DNA of 64,000 bases from Miscanthus floridulus (taxonomy: Eukaryota > Streptophyta > Magnoliopsida > Poales > Poaceae). Under the pieces are notes generated by a model. It was not told the DNA's origin. It was given only the letters and a program-made list of their open reading frames with translations, and searched no databases. The stretch is taken from positions 75,888,791-75,952,790 of the forward strand of contig NC_089584.1 of the NCBI RefSeq assembly GCF_019320115.1. The letters are read 5' to 3'. Numbering within the stretch: the stretch's first letter is position 1; every line of letters begins with the position of its first letter. The position numbers were made by a program, and so were the translations under genes. Below, piece by piece: positions 33,777 to 45,245 of the stretch.

Positions 33777-34766
33777 ATGGCCCGCACGAAGCAGACCGCC
33801 CGTAAGTCCACCGGTGGAAGAGCACCCCGATGTCTGTTGGCCCTGAGGGAGCACCGCACCACGAACACCTTCTTGAGCGAGTTTGGCATGCCAACTTTGC
33901 TTTGGAGAGTGCTCCATGATGTGGGGTACCCAGAGGGTCAAGAGTCGGTGTACTCTTGGAATGAGAGCCAGTTAGCAGAGGATGGACTTGCAGTGGTGGA
34001 GATCACGGTTCCTGCTCTTGGTGATGCTCCAGTTTGGGATGGTTGGCATTTGGAGTTTGAGGGTCGCACTCTAGCTGAGGGTGCAGAGGGAGCAGCCTTC
34101 CGTGTCATCAGGGACATTATGAGCAGATTTCCCTATGAGCTTGCAGCAGCTCTAGCTGGTACTTTTCCTAGGAATGATCCTCGTGATGCCATTTGGGTTC
34201 AGCCTCAGGGAAGTGCATTGGTCAGAGGTCCAGCTGAAGGACAGGCTAGCAACAACTAGGCAATGAGTGCTATGTTCGCCGCCATCAGAGCATATGAGGG
34301 TCTCGAGAGTACCTACTGGACTTTGACTGGCTTGCGTAGTGAGGATAAGCTAAAAGGGAAAAAGCAAAAGAAGAGATAGGCACATGCTATAGCTAGGTTG
34401 CAGGAGCAGTTGGCTGATATGAACTTACAGCGAGATCAGGCGGTTGAGAGAGGTGATAGAGCTATGCAGCGAGTGCATACATTGACTCAAGCCAACAACA
34501 ATGCAGACCGCATGATTGGACAGCTGGTTCAGGAAAGGAATGAAGCCTGGAACACAAGAAACCTTCTACTGCAGAGGGTCGATGAGCTAGAGGAATACAA
34601 CGGCAACCTACACGAGGAGTTTCACGCGCTCTACAATGGGGTTGGCCCATATGCTCCACCAGACGCCGCTGGCATGGACATCGACAACGACAACGAGGAC
34701 GAGCCTGCAGTTTCACCTGGGGGCAATGGTGACGTCTTCGATCCCGACGATGGCCTCGAGGAGTAG
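33777..34766 (+). pseudogene. Extra ORF before gag with histone H3-tail N-terminus (element C)
   Basis: From the ATG at 33777 the protein begins M then ARTKQTARKSTGGRAPR, identical to histone H3 residues 1-17 except K14R; L20 and A21 also match. An in-frame upstream Met at 33714 would bury this tail behind 21 residues, so the second ATG is preferred. Codons 19-160 are a domain I do not recognise. Two in-frame TAG codons (34257, 34377) interrupt it. The same frame then runs through a basic KLKGKKQKKR patch, a coiled coil (codons about 205-290, with NEAW..RVDELE) and an acidic tail to 34766, 329 codons in all. It is not a histone: no H3 fold follows. The counterpart in D is 53722-54258. Function unknown; H3 mimicry is inference. 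Confidence 0.8.
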
Positions 34767-35125
34767 GCTGGTTGCCTTGTGCTAGTATCTAGGTCCTGCC
34801 GCGATGACCTTTCTTTTGTTGGCATGTAACCTATTGTATGTTGCTTCGAACGTATGAGACTTGGCATGTGGTTGGAACTGATTTTCGAATGCGATATCTG
34901 AACGCATAAAAAGTCCAGTGTATGTATGCTGGCAATTTAATTGTATGGACGCGATGTTTGCCGTTGAAGTAATTCGATTAAGTGCTGTTGTTTTAATTGG
35001 GATGCGATTGTTGTGCCTCTGTTTTATTGCATGAATTTATTCTCTCCAGTAAATTCAGTACGGCATAATTTTTCCTTCACTCGCAATTATTACAGCTTCA
35101 CTCAATCGTTACTTGTTGCTGAAAT

Positions 35126-36266
35126 ATGCAGATGACAAACACTCGCCGAACCACGTATGAGGCCGCTAAGCCCGGTGCCAACGGTGCGGGGACTGGTGGT
35201 GGTGGTGGTGGTGGTGGAAACCACGGCAACAACAATGAACCTCCCCATGAACCACATTTGCCACCTTCTCCCCCGTTTACCCCCGAGATGTTCCTCGCAC
35301 AGCTGCTCAGGAGTCAGCACAATGCGGAACAATCCCAGAAGAACATGGAGGATCTTCTTCGAACCATCGCCAACAACGTTCAACGTGGTAACAATCAAGG
35401 TGGTGGAATGGGAGTGAACCAATATAGCAGCTTTAAAGATTTCATGGACACCAGGCCGCCAGTATTCAAGGAAGCAATAGAGCCACTCGATGCTGAGGAA
35501 TGGATCAACACGATGGAAGATAAATTCCATGTGTTGAGAATGACTGAGGTTCTAAAAACGGAGTATGCTGCACTTCAATTGCAGGGACCGGCGAGAATGT
35601 GGTGGAAGCACCATCGCACCACCTTCCCTCCAAATGCTCAGATTTCTTGGAGAGAGTTTGCTGAGGCCTTCCGTGGAGTCTATATTCCACTAGGGCTGAC
35701 CGAAATGAAGTTGGGAGAGTTTCTAGCATTGAACCAGGGCACCAAGACCGTGACGCAATACCTGCATGCCTTCAACAACTTGTGTCGCTATGCTCCCGAC
35801 ATGGTTGACACAGATGCTAAAAGAATAGCTAGTTTTAAGAGGGGTCTCAATCCAAAAATGATGAAACATGTTGGTACCAACAACCGCATCAGATTCAATG
35901 ACTTCATCAGTGACTGTCTAAAGCAGGAGAAGAATAACAACGCCAGCACCGTAGCCAAGACACGCAAGAGAGCCTTTGAAGGTGGGCCGTCTCAAGCTAG
36001 AGCCCCTATGGGAGGTCGTCCCCCATATCGCCCATCGGCACCTGGTGCTAGGTTCCGGCCACCTCAGCAAAGAAGTCAGAATTTCCGTAGACCTCAAAAG
36101 TCGTACAAGATGGCAGTATAGCCCAACAAAGCAGCCGCAACTACGGTACAAGACAGTTCTAAGGGAGCTGTGGGATCTGCCGGGACAGTAAGAGGACCCT
36201 GCTATAACTGTGATCAACCCGGCCATTTCTTGAGGTTTTGTCCATACCCACCCAAGAAGAAGTAGC
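35126..36266 (+). pseudogene. Gag of chromovirus C
   Basis: Starts MTNTRRTTYEAAK, then a glycine run, then the retrotransposon gag (PF03732-type) capsid domain from about codon 110 (FKDFMDTRPPVF ... MWWKHH ... FRGVYIP). A basic Arg/Gln/Pro-rich region follows. The frame stops at a TAG at 36119 but continues unshifted to a CCHC knuckle, CYNCDQPGHFLRFCPYP (about 36200-36250), and a second TAG at 36263. Gag makes the particle and binds RNA through the knuckle. The protein is otherwise in good order, so the stops look like late point mutations. Confidence 0.88.
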
Positions 36267-37246
36267 AGACTTATAATGCTAGAGTGCACAGTACAACAGT
36301 GGATGAAATTCCTGAGGGAGAGCCCGTCACTGCTGGTAAGTTTTCTGTCAACGAAAACCCTGCAGTTGTTCTATTTGATTCTAGATCATCGCATTCTTTT
36401 ATGAGTCAAGCATTTGCACAGAAACATAGATAACTATGCACAGAATTGGGTTATGGGTACCATATAAGTTTAGCAGGGGCTGATGTTTTGACCAACCAGA
36501 TGGTTCGAGGGGCAACCCTTGAATTAGGTAGCAGGAAGTTTTGAGTGAACTTGATAGTTATGCCTGGGTTAGTCTTGGATGTCATTATAGGGATGAATTG
36601 GATGAAGGATTGGGGAGCAATCATAGATACTGGAAGTCGAGTACTTACCCTTAAGGATCCCCTGGGTGAGGGTACTTTCCAAGTACCATTGCCTCGGAGA
36701 ACAGACCTGATAAGTGTTACATGTGCTACGGTAGTCATTCCTATTCATCAAATTCTGGTAGTGTGTGAATTCCCGGATATATTCCCGGATGAGCTACCTG
36801 GTCTTCCGCCGGATAGGGAGATTGAGTTTGGAATTGAGTTAGTCCCCAGAACAGCTCCGATTTCAAGGAGACCCTATCGGATGCCTCCAGATGAGTTAGC
36901 TGAGCTAAAGCAGCAATTAGAAGATTTGTCAAAAAAGGGGTTTATTCGGCCAAGCAAGTCTGAATGGGGATGTCCCGCTTTGTTTGTGAAAAAGAAGAAA
37001 GAGGGCACGTTGAGAATGTGCGTAGATTACAGGCCACTCAACGCTGTGACCATCAAGAATAAGTATCCCTTGCCACATATTGATGTTCTGTTTGACCAAT
37101 TATCCAAGGCCAAGGTGTTCTCAAAAATAGATTTGAGATCCGGTTATCATCAGATCAAGATTAGGCCACAGGATATACCAAAAACTGCATTTTCCACCAG
37201 ATACGGGTTGTATGAGTATCTTGTCATGTCCTTTGGCTTGACAAAT
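36267..37246 (+). pseudogene. Protease and N-terminal RT of chromovirus C, truncated by copia insertion
   Basis: In the same frame as gag. Protease: VVLFDSRSSHSFM (about 36365-36405), in which the catalytic DSG is DSR, then stops at 36431 (TAA) and 36542 (TGA), then the IGMNW motif near 36590. RT: the conserved [20 protein letters not shown] (about 36800-36860), then [33 protein letters not shown] and [10 protein letters not shown], ending at 37246 where the SIRE LTR begins. The F/YxDD catalytic box, thumb and RNase H are gone from this element. Four stops from 36119 to 36542 but no frameshift. Confidence 0.88.
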
Positions 37247-39164
37247 TGAAAGGTCCTAATATGGCTAGAGGGGGAGGTGAATAGCCTATTTAAAAATCTA
37301 CAAATTAACTAGAGCAATTTGATTAGTATGACAAATAGCGTAATGCAAACTTGCTCTAGCTCTACAAGGGTTGCAAGCCACCTATCCAACAATTCTAGTT
37401 GCAATGATTACTTAGGCACACAAACTTGCTACTCCAAAGAGCTCAACTAGATGAATGTAAATAATAAAGCAAGCTCTCAATTCTAATTACACTAAAGAGC
37501 TTGTATCAACTAGTTTGTAAGAATGTAAACAAGTAAGTAGGGTGATTATACCGCCGTGTAGAGGATGAACCAATCACAAGATGAAGATCAAGCCAATCAC
37601 CGGGAGAATGCAAATGACAAGAGACAACCGATTTTTCTCCCGAGGTTCATGTGCTTGCCAACACGCTAGTCCCCGTTGTGTCGACCAACACTTGGTGGTT
37701 CAGCGGCTAAGAGGTGTTTCACAAACCTCGTCCACACGATAGGACACCGCAAGAACCGACCCACAAGTGAGGTAACTCAATGACACGAGCAATTTACTAG
37801 AGTTACCTTTCGGCACTCCGCCGGGGAAGGTACAACTCCCCTCACAATCACCGAAGGCGGCCACGAACAATCACCAACTCGTGCCGATCCTTCACCGCTG
37901 CTCCAACCGTCTAGGTGGTGGCAACCATCAAGAGAAACAAGTGAAATCCACAGTGCAACACGAATACCAAGTGCCTCTAGAAGCAATCACTCAAGCAATG
38001 CACTTGGATTCTCTCTCCCAATCTCACAATGATGATGGATCAATGATGGAGATGAGTGGGAGGGCTTTGGCTAAGCTCACAAGGTTATTATATCAATGAA
38101 AATGTGCAAGAGTTATCCCTTGAGCTGGCCATGGGGCTATAAATAGAGCCCCCATCAAATAGTGCCGTTATACCCCTTCACTGGGCAAAACGCGCTCTGA
38201 CCGGATGCTCCGGTCATACTGACCGGACGCTGGCCCTCAGCGTCCGGTCGCCCGATGGACGCCACGCGTCACCAGCTACAAACGCTGTTCGTCAGATTTC
38301 AACGGTTATGAAGCTGACCGGATGCTCCGGTCAAAACTGTCCGGACGCTAAAGCCCCAGCGTCCGGTCGTTTCCAGTAAGCTCCCCGAGGCATGTTTTTT
38401 CGATCAGACGCATCCGGTCCATCTTGACCGGACGCAGACCAGCGTCCAGTGCTCAACCTTAGCGACTGTGCCGTCTGACAGCTCGACCGAACGTAGCCCT
38501 TCAGCGTCCGGTCGCTGAGTGACCCAGCGTCCGGTCAGTAGACCGACGCCAGCATCATTTCGACCAACTCCATTTCAACTCTAACTTCTTTACCCTTGCT
38601 CAAGTGTGCCAACCACCAAGAATTTTGCATCCGGCGCAATAGAAAATAGACATTTTATTTTTCCAAAAGCGCCGAATCCCCCCTCGCAAGCTCGGCGGGA
38701 GGGAGAGAGGGACCCAAACCCATCTCAACCCTGCAAACACCTTGTGCAAATGTGTTAGCATATTTTCACAAATATTATCAAGGGTGTTAGCACTCCACTA
38801 GATCCTAAATGCATATGCAATGAGTTAGAGCATCTAGTGGCACTTTGATAACCGCATTCCGATACGAGTTTCACTCCTCTTAATAGTACGGCTATCTATC
38901 CTAAATGTGATCACACTCACTAAGTGTCTTGATCACTAAAACAAAATGGCTCCTACATTTTATACCTTTGCCTTGAGCCTTTTGTTTTTCTCTTTCTTCT
39001 TTTCCAAGTTCAAGCATTTGATCATCACCATGCTATCACCTTTGTCATGATCTTCGTCATTGCTTCATCACTTGGAGTAGTGCTACCTATCTCATAATCA
39101 CTTTGATAAACTAGGTTAGCACTTAGGGTTTCATCAATTAACCAAAAACAAACTAGAGCTTTCA
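37247..39164 (-). repeat. 3' LTR of the SIRE fragment (1918 bp)
   Basis: Same TGAAAGGTCCTAAT start and GAGCTTTCA end as element A's LTR, and mostly colinear with it. About 115 bp at 38622-38738 (starting AATTTTGCATCCGGCGC) are absent from A's LTR. Multiple CCGGACGC/GCGTCCGG motifs at 38180-38550. Confidence 0.9.
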
Positions 39165-39180
39165 ATCTCCCCCTTTTTGG
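39165..39180 (-). promoter_or_regulatory. Polypurine tract of the SIRE fragment
   Basis: Minus-strand CCAAAAAGGGGGAGAT directly before the LTR, the same as in element B. The next 1.1 kb to 40281 is AT-rich with GCTCCCCCTA motifs and no coding signal. Confidence 0.85.
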
Positions 39181-40281
39181 TAATTGATGACAACCCTTAT
39201 ACAAAAATATGAATTAAAGTTCATTTGAATCCATATTGCTTGCGCAAGCATATTTACCATGTGTAAAGGATATAGGCAAGTTTCATGAACTCTATATGGT
39301 AGTAATTGCTCCCCCTACATATGTGCTAAGAGTTTGGATTGTAGCTTGCACATATGCTTAGATAGGAAATATAGGAGTCAATTTCTACCAAGTGATGCTA
39401 AGGTATAAGAGATGGACCTTTGAAGCATGATACCAATCAGAGTGCACCAATATACAATCCTTAGCATCATTAGTAACTAGACATACACAAAAACTAGAAT
39501 ACCCCATGAGATCAACATTAAAGGTAAGGGTCTAGTTTTCATAATGTGAGCATGAGTCTAGTTACTTTTAGCCTATGCATGCTAGTTTTTCATTTCATCA
39601 TTCAAACCTATAACTAGCATACACCACACAAGCATGGATGTTGAAACTTAGAATTTGTACCATGTGAGCAAATATATGAAATGTTCATTCAAATGCATCA
39701 TACAAGTTTATGAGCTTGCTCCCCCTACTTGTGTGCTCAAAATTTTAATTGATCCCTTTCCTTTAGCATATCTCTCCCCTTATGTCCAATACTCCCCTAT
39801 CACTCATATCTTTGTTTCTCTCCCCCTTTGTCAACAATTAGCACAAAAGGTGAACTTAAATTATGGATAGGTTGGGGTGAAACCATGTGAAATAAGGATC
39901 ATTTTCTCAATTTTGGTTCAATCTAGATTACTTGCAAAAGATATTTAACTCGGTTTGATCCAAGGACAAGCTTCTTCACACCTCCAAATAAGGGTTATCT
40001 TGTACCATGTTGAGTTAAACACTTATAGCTCATTTTCTAAATCAAACACTAGGTTTACAAGCCCACAAACATGTCATATGCTACCACTAGATCATTTCAA
40101 ACATACAAGCAATAGTGGTACCATATAAGCATCAAATTCATTTGATTTTCATGAATGAGCCTTGGACATGATAGGAATGACTAGATGCACTAAACAAGTC
40201 CTTAGTAATGAATGGATGACATGTCAATCAACTTTACCTTGCTTTGCTCGAAGGAGAGGCATGTCATATAATGGGGGTGCA

Positions 40282-41302
40282 TCAACACATATTGGAGAAG
40301 TCAAGTATGTTCAATTCATTCCTTAGCTTGCAAAACCTCTTCTCATCAAGTGGCTTGGTGAATATGTCGACAAGTTGATCTTCGGTGCCCACACTCACTA
40401 TGCAAATGTCCCTTTTTTGTTGGTGATCTCTTATGAAATGATGGTGGACATCAATATGCTTTGTTCTTGAGTGTTGAACCGGGTTGTTGGTGAGTTTGAC
40501 GGCACTTTCATTGTCACATAGCAATGGCACTTGCTTGAATTTGATTCCAAAGTCACTCAAAGTAGCCTTCATCCAAAGTAATTGAGCACAACAACTACCG
40601 GCCGAAATGTACTCCGCTTCGGCGGTTGAAAGTACTACACTATTTTGCTTCTTTGATGACCAAGATACAAGTGATCTTCCCAATAGTTGACATGTGCCCG
40701 ATGTGCTCTTTCTCTCAACTTTGCATCCCGCATAATCAGAATCCGAATATCCAATCAACTCAAATCTTGCTCCTTTGGGATACCATAATCCAACATGTTG
40801 TGTATGCTTCAAGTACCTCAATATTCTCTTTGTTGCCTTCAAATGACTTTCTCTTGGTGAGGCTTGAAATCTAGCACACATGCATACACTAAACATCACA
40901 TCTGGTCTTGATGCGGTCACATAGAGTAGACTTCCAATCATAGACCGATACATCTTTTGATCCACCATGTTGCCACTAGCATCACTATCTAAGCTTCCAC
41001 TTGTCCCCATTGGTGTACTAATAGCTTTACTCTCATCCATTTCAAACTTCTTGAGCATGTCCTTGATATACTTGCCTTGACTCACAAATGTGCCATTCTT
41101 CATTTGCTTGATTTGAAGACCAAGGAAGTAACTAAGTTCTCCAATCATAGACATCTCAAACTCACTTGCCATCATCTTGCCAAACTCCTCACAAAATTCT
41201 TGATTTGTTGATCCAAAGATGATATCGTCCACATAGATTTGCATGACAAACAAATCATTTCCAAGTTTCTTGGTGAAGAGAGTGGTGTCAACCTTTCCCA
41301 TC
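40282..41302 (-). pseudogene. Copia RT C-terminus and RNase H (SIRE fragment)
   Basis: The 339-codon open frame begins inside the RT domain. It contains the catalytic box FVMQIYVDDIIFGS (YVDD, codons about 18-30), then YFLGLQI, then the connection region with the copia motif YLKHTQHVGLWY. RNase H follows: GYSDSDYAGC, ATAEAEY-type STAEAEYIS, and NESAVKLTNNP..RTKHIDVHHHFIRD. It ends normally at 40282. The last 339 codons are undamaged, in contrast to the retroelements around it, but the N-terminal RT, integrase, protease and gag are absent. The first Met here is internal to RT, not a real start. Confidence 0.92.
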
Positions 41303-42778
41303 TAATGCATCCTGCTATGTTACATAGTATTCAGATTAGTTGCTCTTTGGAAAGTAAGATAATAGAAGGCCAGAAAACCGATAAGGGGATATTCCACATC
41401 AAAGAGAAAATAAAAGAAAAGTTGTCTCAACACTTTAAAGTGGATGAACAGGGAGTGTTGTGGTTTGACAACCGTCTTGTGGTTCCCAAGGATTGAGAGC
41501 TTAGGAATAAACTCATGGATGAAGCTCACCTTTCTAAGCTATCTATCCATCCCGAAAAGTAGTAAGATGTATCAAGAATTAAGATCTCGCTATTGGTGGA
41601 CCAAAATGAAGAAAGAAATTACAGCATATGTTGCCAGATGTGACACATGTTGTTGAGTGAAAGACATTCACATGAAACCTGCCGGTATGTTGCAACCCTT
41701 ATCAGTCCCTAGTTGGAAGTGGGACGATATCAGTATGGATTTTATCACGGGTTTGCCCACTACTCAAAAAGGACATGATTTGATTTGGGTAATTGTGGAC
41801 CGTCTTACCAAGACCGCTCATTTCTTGCCGGTCAAAATAGATTATCGACCACCTCAATATGCTGAGAAGTATATCGCAGAAATTGTGAGGTTGCATGGTA
41901 TACCAAAGACCATAGTATCTGATCGAGGCTCAGAGTTCACGGCTCACTTTTGGGAACACTTACACAAAGGCTTAGGGACTAGTTTGATTCACAGTACCGC
42001 TTATCATCCTCAGACAGATGCTGTTTTGGAGGATATGTTAAGAGCCTGTGTATTGTCTTCTAAGGGATCATGGGAGTCATGGTTACCATTAGCTGAGTTT
42101 TCTTATAATAATAGTTATCAAGAAAGCATCAAGATGGCCCCATTCGAAGCTTTATATGGCAGAAAATGTAGAACACCATTGAATTGGGTCGAGCCTGGAG
42201 ATAGAAGGTATTATGGCATTGACTTTGTAGAAGAAGCCGAGAAGAAAGTTTATATTATTCAGCAGAATATGAAAGCTGCCCAATCACGTTAGAAAAGCTA
42301 TGCAGACAAAAGAAGGAGACCCCTTGCGTTTGAAGTTGGTGACTATGTTTATCTGAAAGTCATGCCAATGAAGAAGAAAAGGTTTGGAATCCGAAGAAAG
42401 CTTGCCGCGAGATTCATAGGACCATACAAGATCTTGGAACAAAGAGGTCCGGTAGCCTACAAGTTAGAGTTACCTGAGACAATGAGTACCGTTTTCTCAG
42501 TTTTCCATGTATCACATCTCAAGAAATGTTTGCGTGTTCCGGAGGAAAGAATAGAACCTCGAGGTATTCAACTCAAATCAGATTTGGTGTATCGTGAACA
42601 GCCAGTCCGGGTGTTAGACATGAAGGAACGTGCTACTCGGAATAGTGTGGTGAAAACATACAAGATACAGTGGGATCATCATGATGAGGGAGATGCAACT
42701 TGGGAAATAGGAGAGTATCTACAAAAAGCTTATGAAGAATTTTATAACAAATGGTTCGTAACCCAAATCTCAGGATGA
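41303..42778 (+). pseudogene. Integrase and chromodomain of chromovirus C
   Basis: Resumes after the lost RT/RNase H. The HHCC zinc finger spans about 41510-41650, with a 1-nt insertion near 41555 and stops at 41494 and 41654. The core has MDFITGLP and IVSDRGSEF, the first two catalytic Asp. The segment that should hold the third residue reads HPQTDAVLEDML (about 42005-42040): some seven codons with the catalytic Glu are deleted in frame. After a TAG near 42290 comes the GPY/F region (FIGPYKILEQRGPVAYKL), then a chromodomain (about 42590-42760) with VRVLD, YKIQW and ATWE. It lacks the first aromatic-cage residue, as in group II chromodomains. Chromodomains guide integration by binding histone tails. 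Confidence 0.9.
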
Positions 42779-42788
42779 GATTTTTATA

Positions 42789-42800
42789 AGGGGGGAGGGC
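42789..42800 (+). promoter_or_regulatory. Polypurine tract of chromovirus C
   Basis: AGGGGGGAGGGC immediately before the 3' LTR. Confidence 0.85.
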
Positions 42801-45245
42801 TATAACACCCCGGTGTTATGCCTGCATTTAGGCACTGCAAATCATGCATATCATGCATCATCAAGCATTCTAATCACACATGCCTAATCATGTAAATACC
42901 AACTGAAACATTGTTTCGAAACATTTGAAACATGTGTGAAACCTGAATGTTGCATACCTTGGTTAGAATTGTTTTGCCCTGAATTTTTGCTTGCTAGGTT
43001 AGTAGAACTTGTTTGGCTATCATTGTAAATCATCTAGCAATGTATAGTTCAATTTTTGGAGCAAGGTTTGTATTCAAACTAATTAAAAATTTGGCTTCAA
43101 AAGTAATTTCCCAAAAATTAGGGTTTAGAGTTAAACATTGACTTTGAATTTATAATTCAAAATCTAGAAAGAATTTGGCTTTGGTCATAACAGCAAAGTT
43201 GTAGAGAATTAAATTCTAGTCAACTTTCATTTTTGGTACATTTTCAAAAGATGTCATTTTCTAGCTCAAAATAATATTTGAAAGATGGCATTTAAAAATT
43301 CCTTGAAAATATATTTGAAAAAGGATTTTTCTCATTCGCGGGCCGCCGCCTCGTTTCCGGCCCACGGCCGAAGCCGGCCTGGCCCGTGTCCCCGCCAGCC
43401 GCGCGCCTCGCCTGCCCAACGCGCCAGCCCACCTCGCGAGTCGGCCCAGCAGCGCCCGCCGCTCGCGCGCCTCGCCTCGCTCGGCCCAGCCCAGCGCCAC
43501 GCGCAGCGCCACGCCCCCGACCACGTCAGGGCTTGCCCGCCGCGTGGCGCCACCCGTCGACGGTGGCCTGACACCACGTCCATGCGCCGTGGCAGCTCTG
43601 GCACTGCTGGCCACTGCTTAAGCTACCGCAGAGCTCGCCCGGCATAGCATTTCCTGCTCCTCCCTTCGTCTCTCTCTCGGACAGCAGCAACGTGCGCGCC
43701 CGCCATCGCCACCACGCGTCGCGCCTTGTTGGAGCTCGCTCGCCCGGCCATCATAGCTCGCTGGTGACCACTCCGTCTCGCCTAAAGCTCCGCCGTCACC
43801 CCGCGCACCCCGTGCTCTCGCTACTTCGTCGTGGTAAGCATCCCGTCCTTGGTAATTGCTCGTCGGAGCACGACTGAGCTTGCTGGTGAGCTCCGCTCCC
43901 GTGGATTCCCCCTTTCCGCTCCTCTTCCCGCCTTTACTTCGCGCGCACAAGCACCGAACGGCGACGTTGAGTCTCCCGAGCGCCTCCTTTCACCATGCCG
44001 TGGCTGGAGATGCTCCACCGGCGACGACCCACGCTGCCGCTCCACCATTGCCATTGCTGAGCCTCTCTCCCCTGCACCGCCCCTCCCTATTCACCCCTAG
44101 CTGACGCAGTTTACCATGGAGAGCACGTTGGTGCCCTCCATTTCGCTGGGGACCTCGCCGTCGGCGAGAGCCGGCCGATCAACGGTGGCCCTGCCTTGGC
44201 TCCGGCTGACGCGTGGGTCGGGCTTGACCGCGGGTCCCGCATGGCAGCCCCTCTAGGTGTGCGGCACCGGGTGCACCCAGCAGTTTTGTCAGCTGATTTT
44301 TAAAAGGGTTTAAGAAATGATTTTCAGAATTCTGTTTAAATGCTTTAGAAAATGGTTGTGTACTCATTTTGGCTCCAAATCTGTTGAAATAAATTTTTCT
44401 AGGTTCCTTATCACCAGATCTACTTGGGAAAATTATTGCATATCATTTTTGAGATACTTTTTGGTAGAATTTTATTTAATCATGAATATTGCTGATAACT
44501 TGAAAAATATGTAGAAAAATCTATAGTCTGCAGAAAAATATGATTCCAAGTTTGTTAATCTTCTTATGTCATGTATTTCCTAGAAAAAATATGTGTCATG
44601 CTTGTGCTGTAGAAAAATTTTGAGGTGTAGTGCAAGTGCCTATAATGGCTGAATTTTGTTATTTTAGCTAAAGAGCAAACTTTGTATAAAACATGCATGT
44701 GATAATTTTTGTACAGTAGTTGTATGTTATGAAGAACATAGGAAAAATACTAACTCTGTTGTTTGACACTTTTCACAGTACAAAGTATTTTCATGTTCAT
44801 AATCATGCCATAGCTTGTTATTTTTGTGTAGGCTAATCCACTCATTCAAACACCATGAAAATCTGATGGTAGTCTAATTAGAGTAGTACCATGCTACCAT
44901 AATTTTTTTAGATTTTTATAAGCACCAGAAATATAGATTGCTGTTGTAGCCCTAATTTAAAAGGAAATAAAATAATCCTCTTTAATACAAGATTAGTTAA
45001 TAATAATAGCTTTGGTGTATCTTTGAAGCATTTGATAAGGTGTGTTGACTTAAACATATTAGTAGTAGAAGAGAATGCAGTAGATGACATGTGCTTGTAG
45101 TATATTTTCTTGGATGATGTTGACTACCTTGCATTTAAACATATCCATTGCATTCATCTCCTTCGATGCACCGTTTGCATAAGCACTTATGCGCATTGCA
45201 TCATACAGGATCGCAAACCGAGAACCCAGTCATTATACCCGAGGA
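42801..45245 (+). repeat. 3' LTR of chromovirus C, left part
   Basis: Homologous to 28949-31405. The terminal TG is mutated to TA. Interrupted at 45245 by element D, whose left TSD copy is GAGGA (45241-45245). Confidence 0.92.

Larger units (their letters stand above)
37247..41302 (-). mobile_element. SIRE copia fragment inserted in chromovirus C (3' half only)
   Basis: Minus-strand element made of a 3' LTR (37247-39164), a PPT, a 3' UTR with AT-rich sequence (39180-40281) and the end of pol (40282-41302). Its RT is cut exactly where sequence of the host element resumes, so the copia 5' half, its other LTR and about 1 kb of C's RT/RNase H were lost in one deletion. Presumed left flank of the TSD is ACAAA/CAAAT (37242-37246). 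Confidence 0.88.

Noticed and set aside
33777..34259. A genuine histone H3 gene
   Set aside because: Only the tail matches; no H3 globular fold follows, and it lies between the PBS and gag of a retrotransposon.
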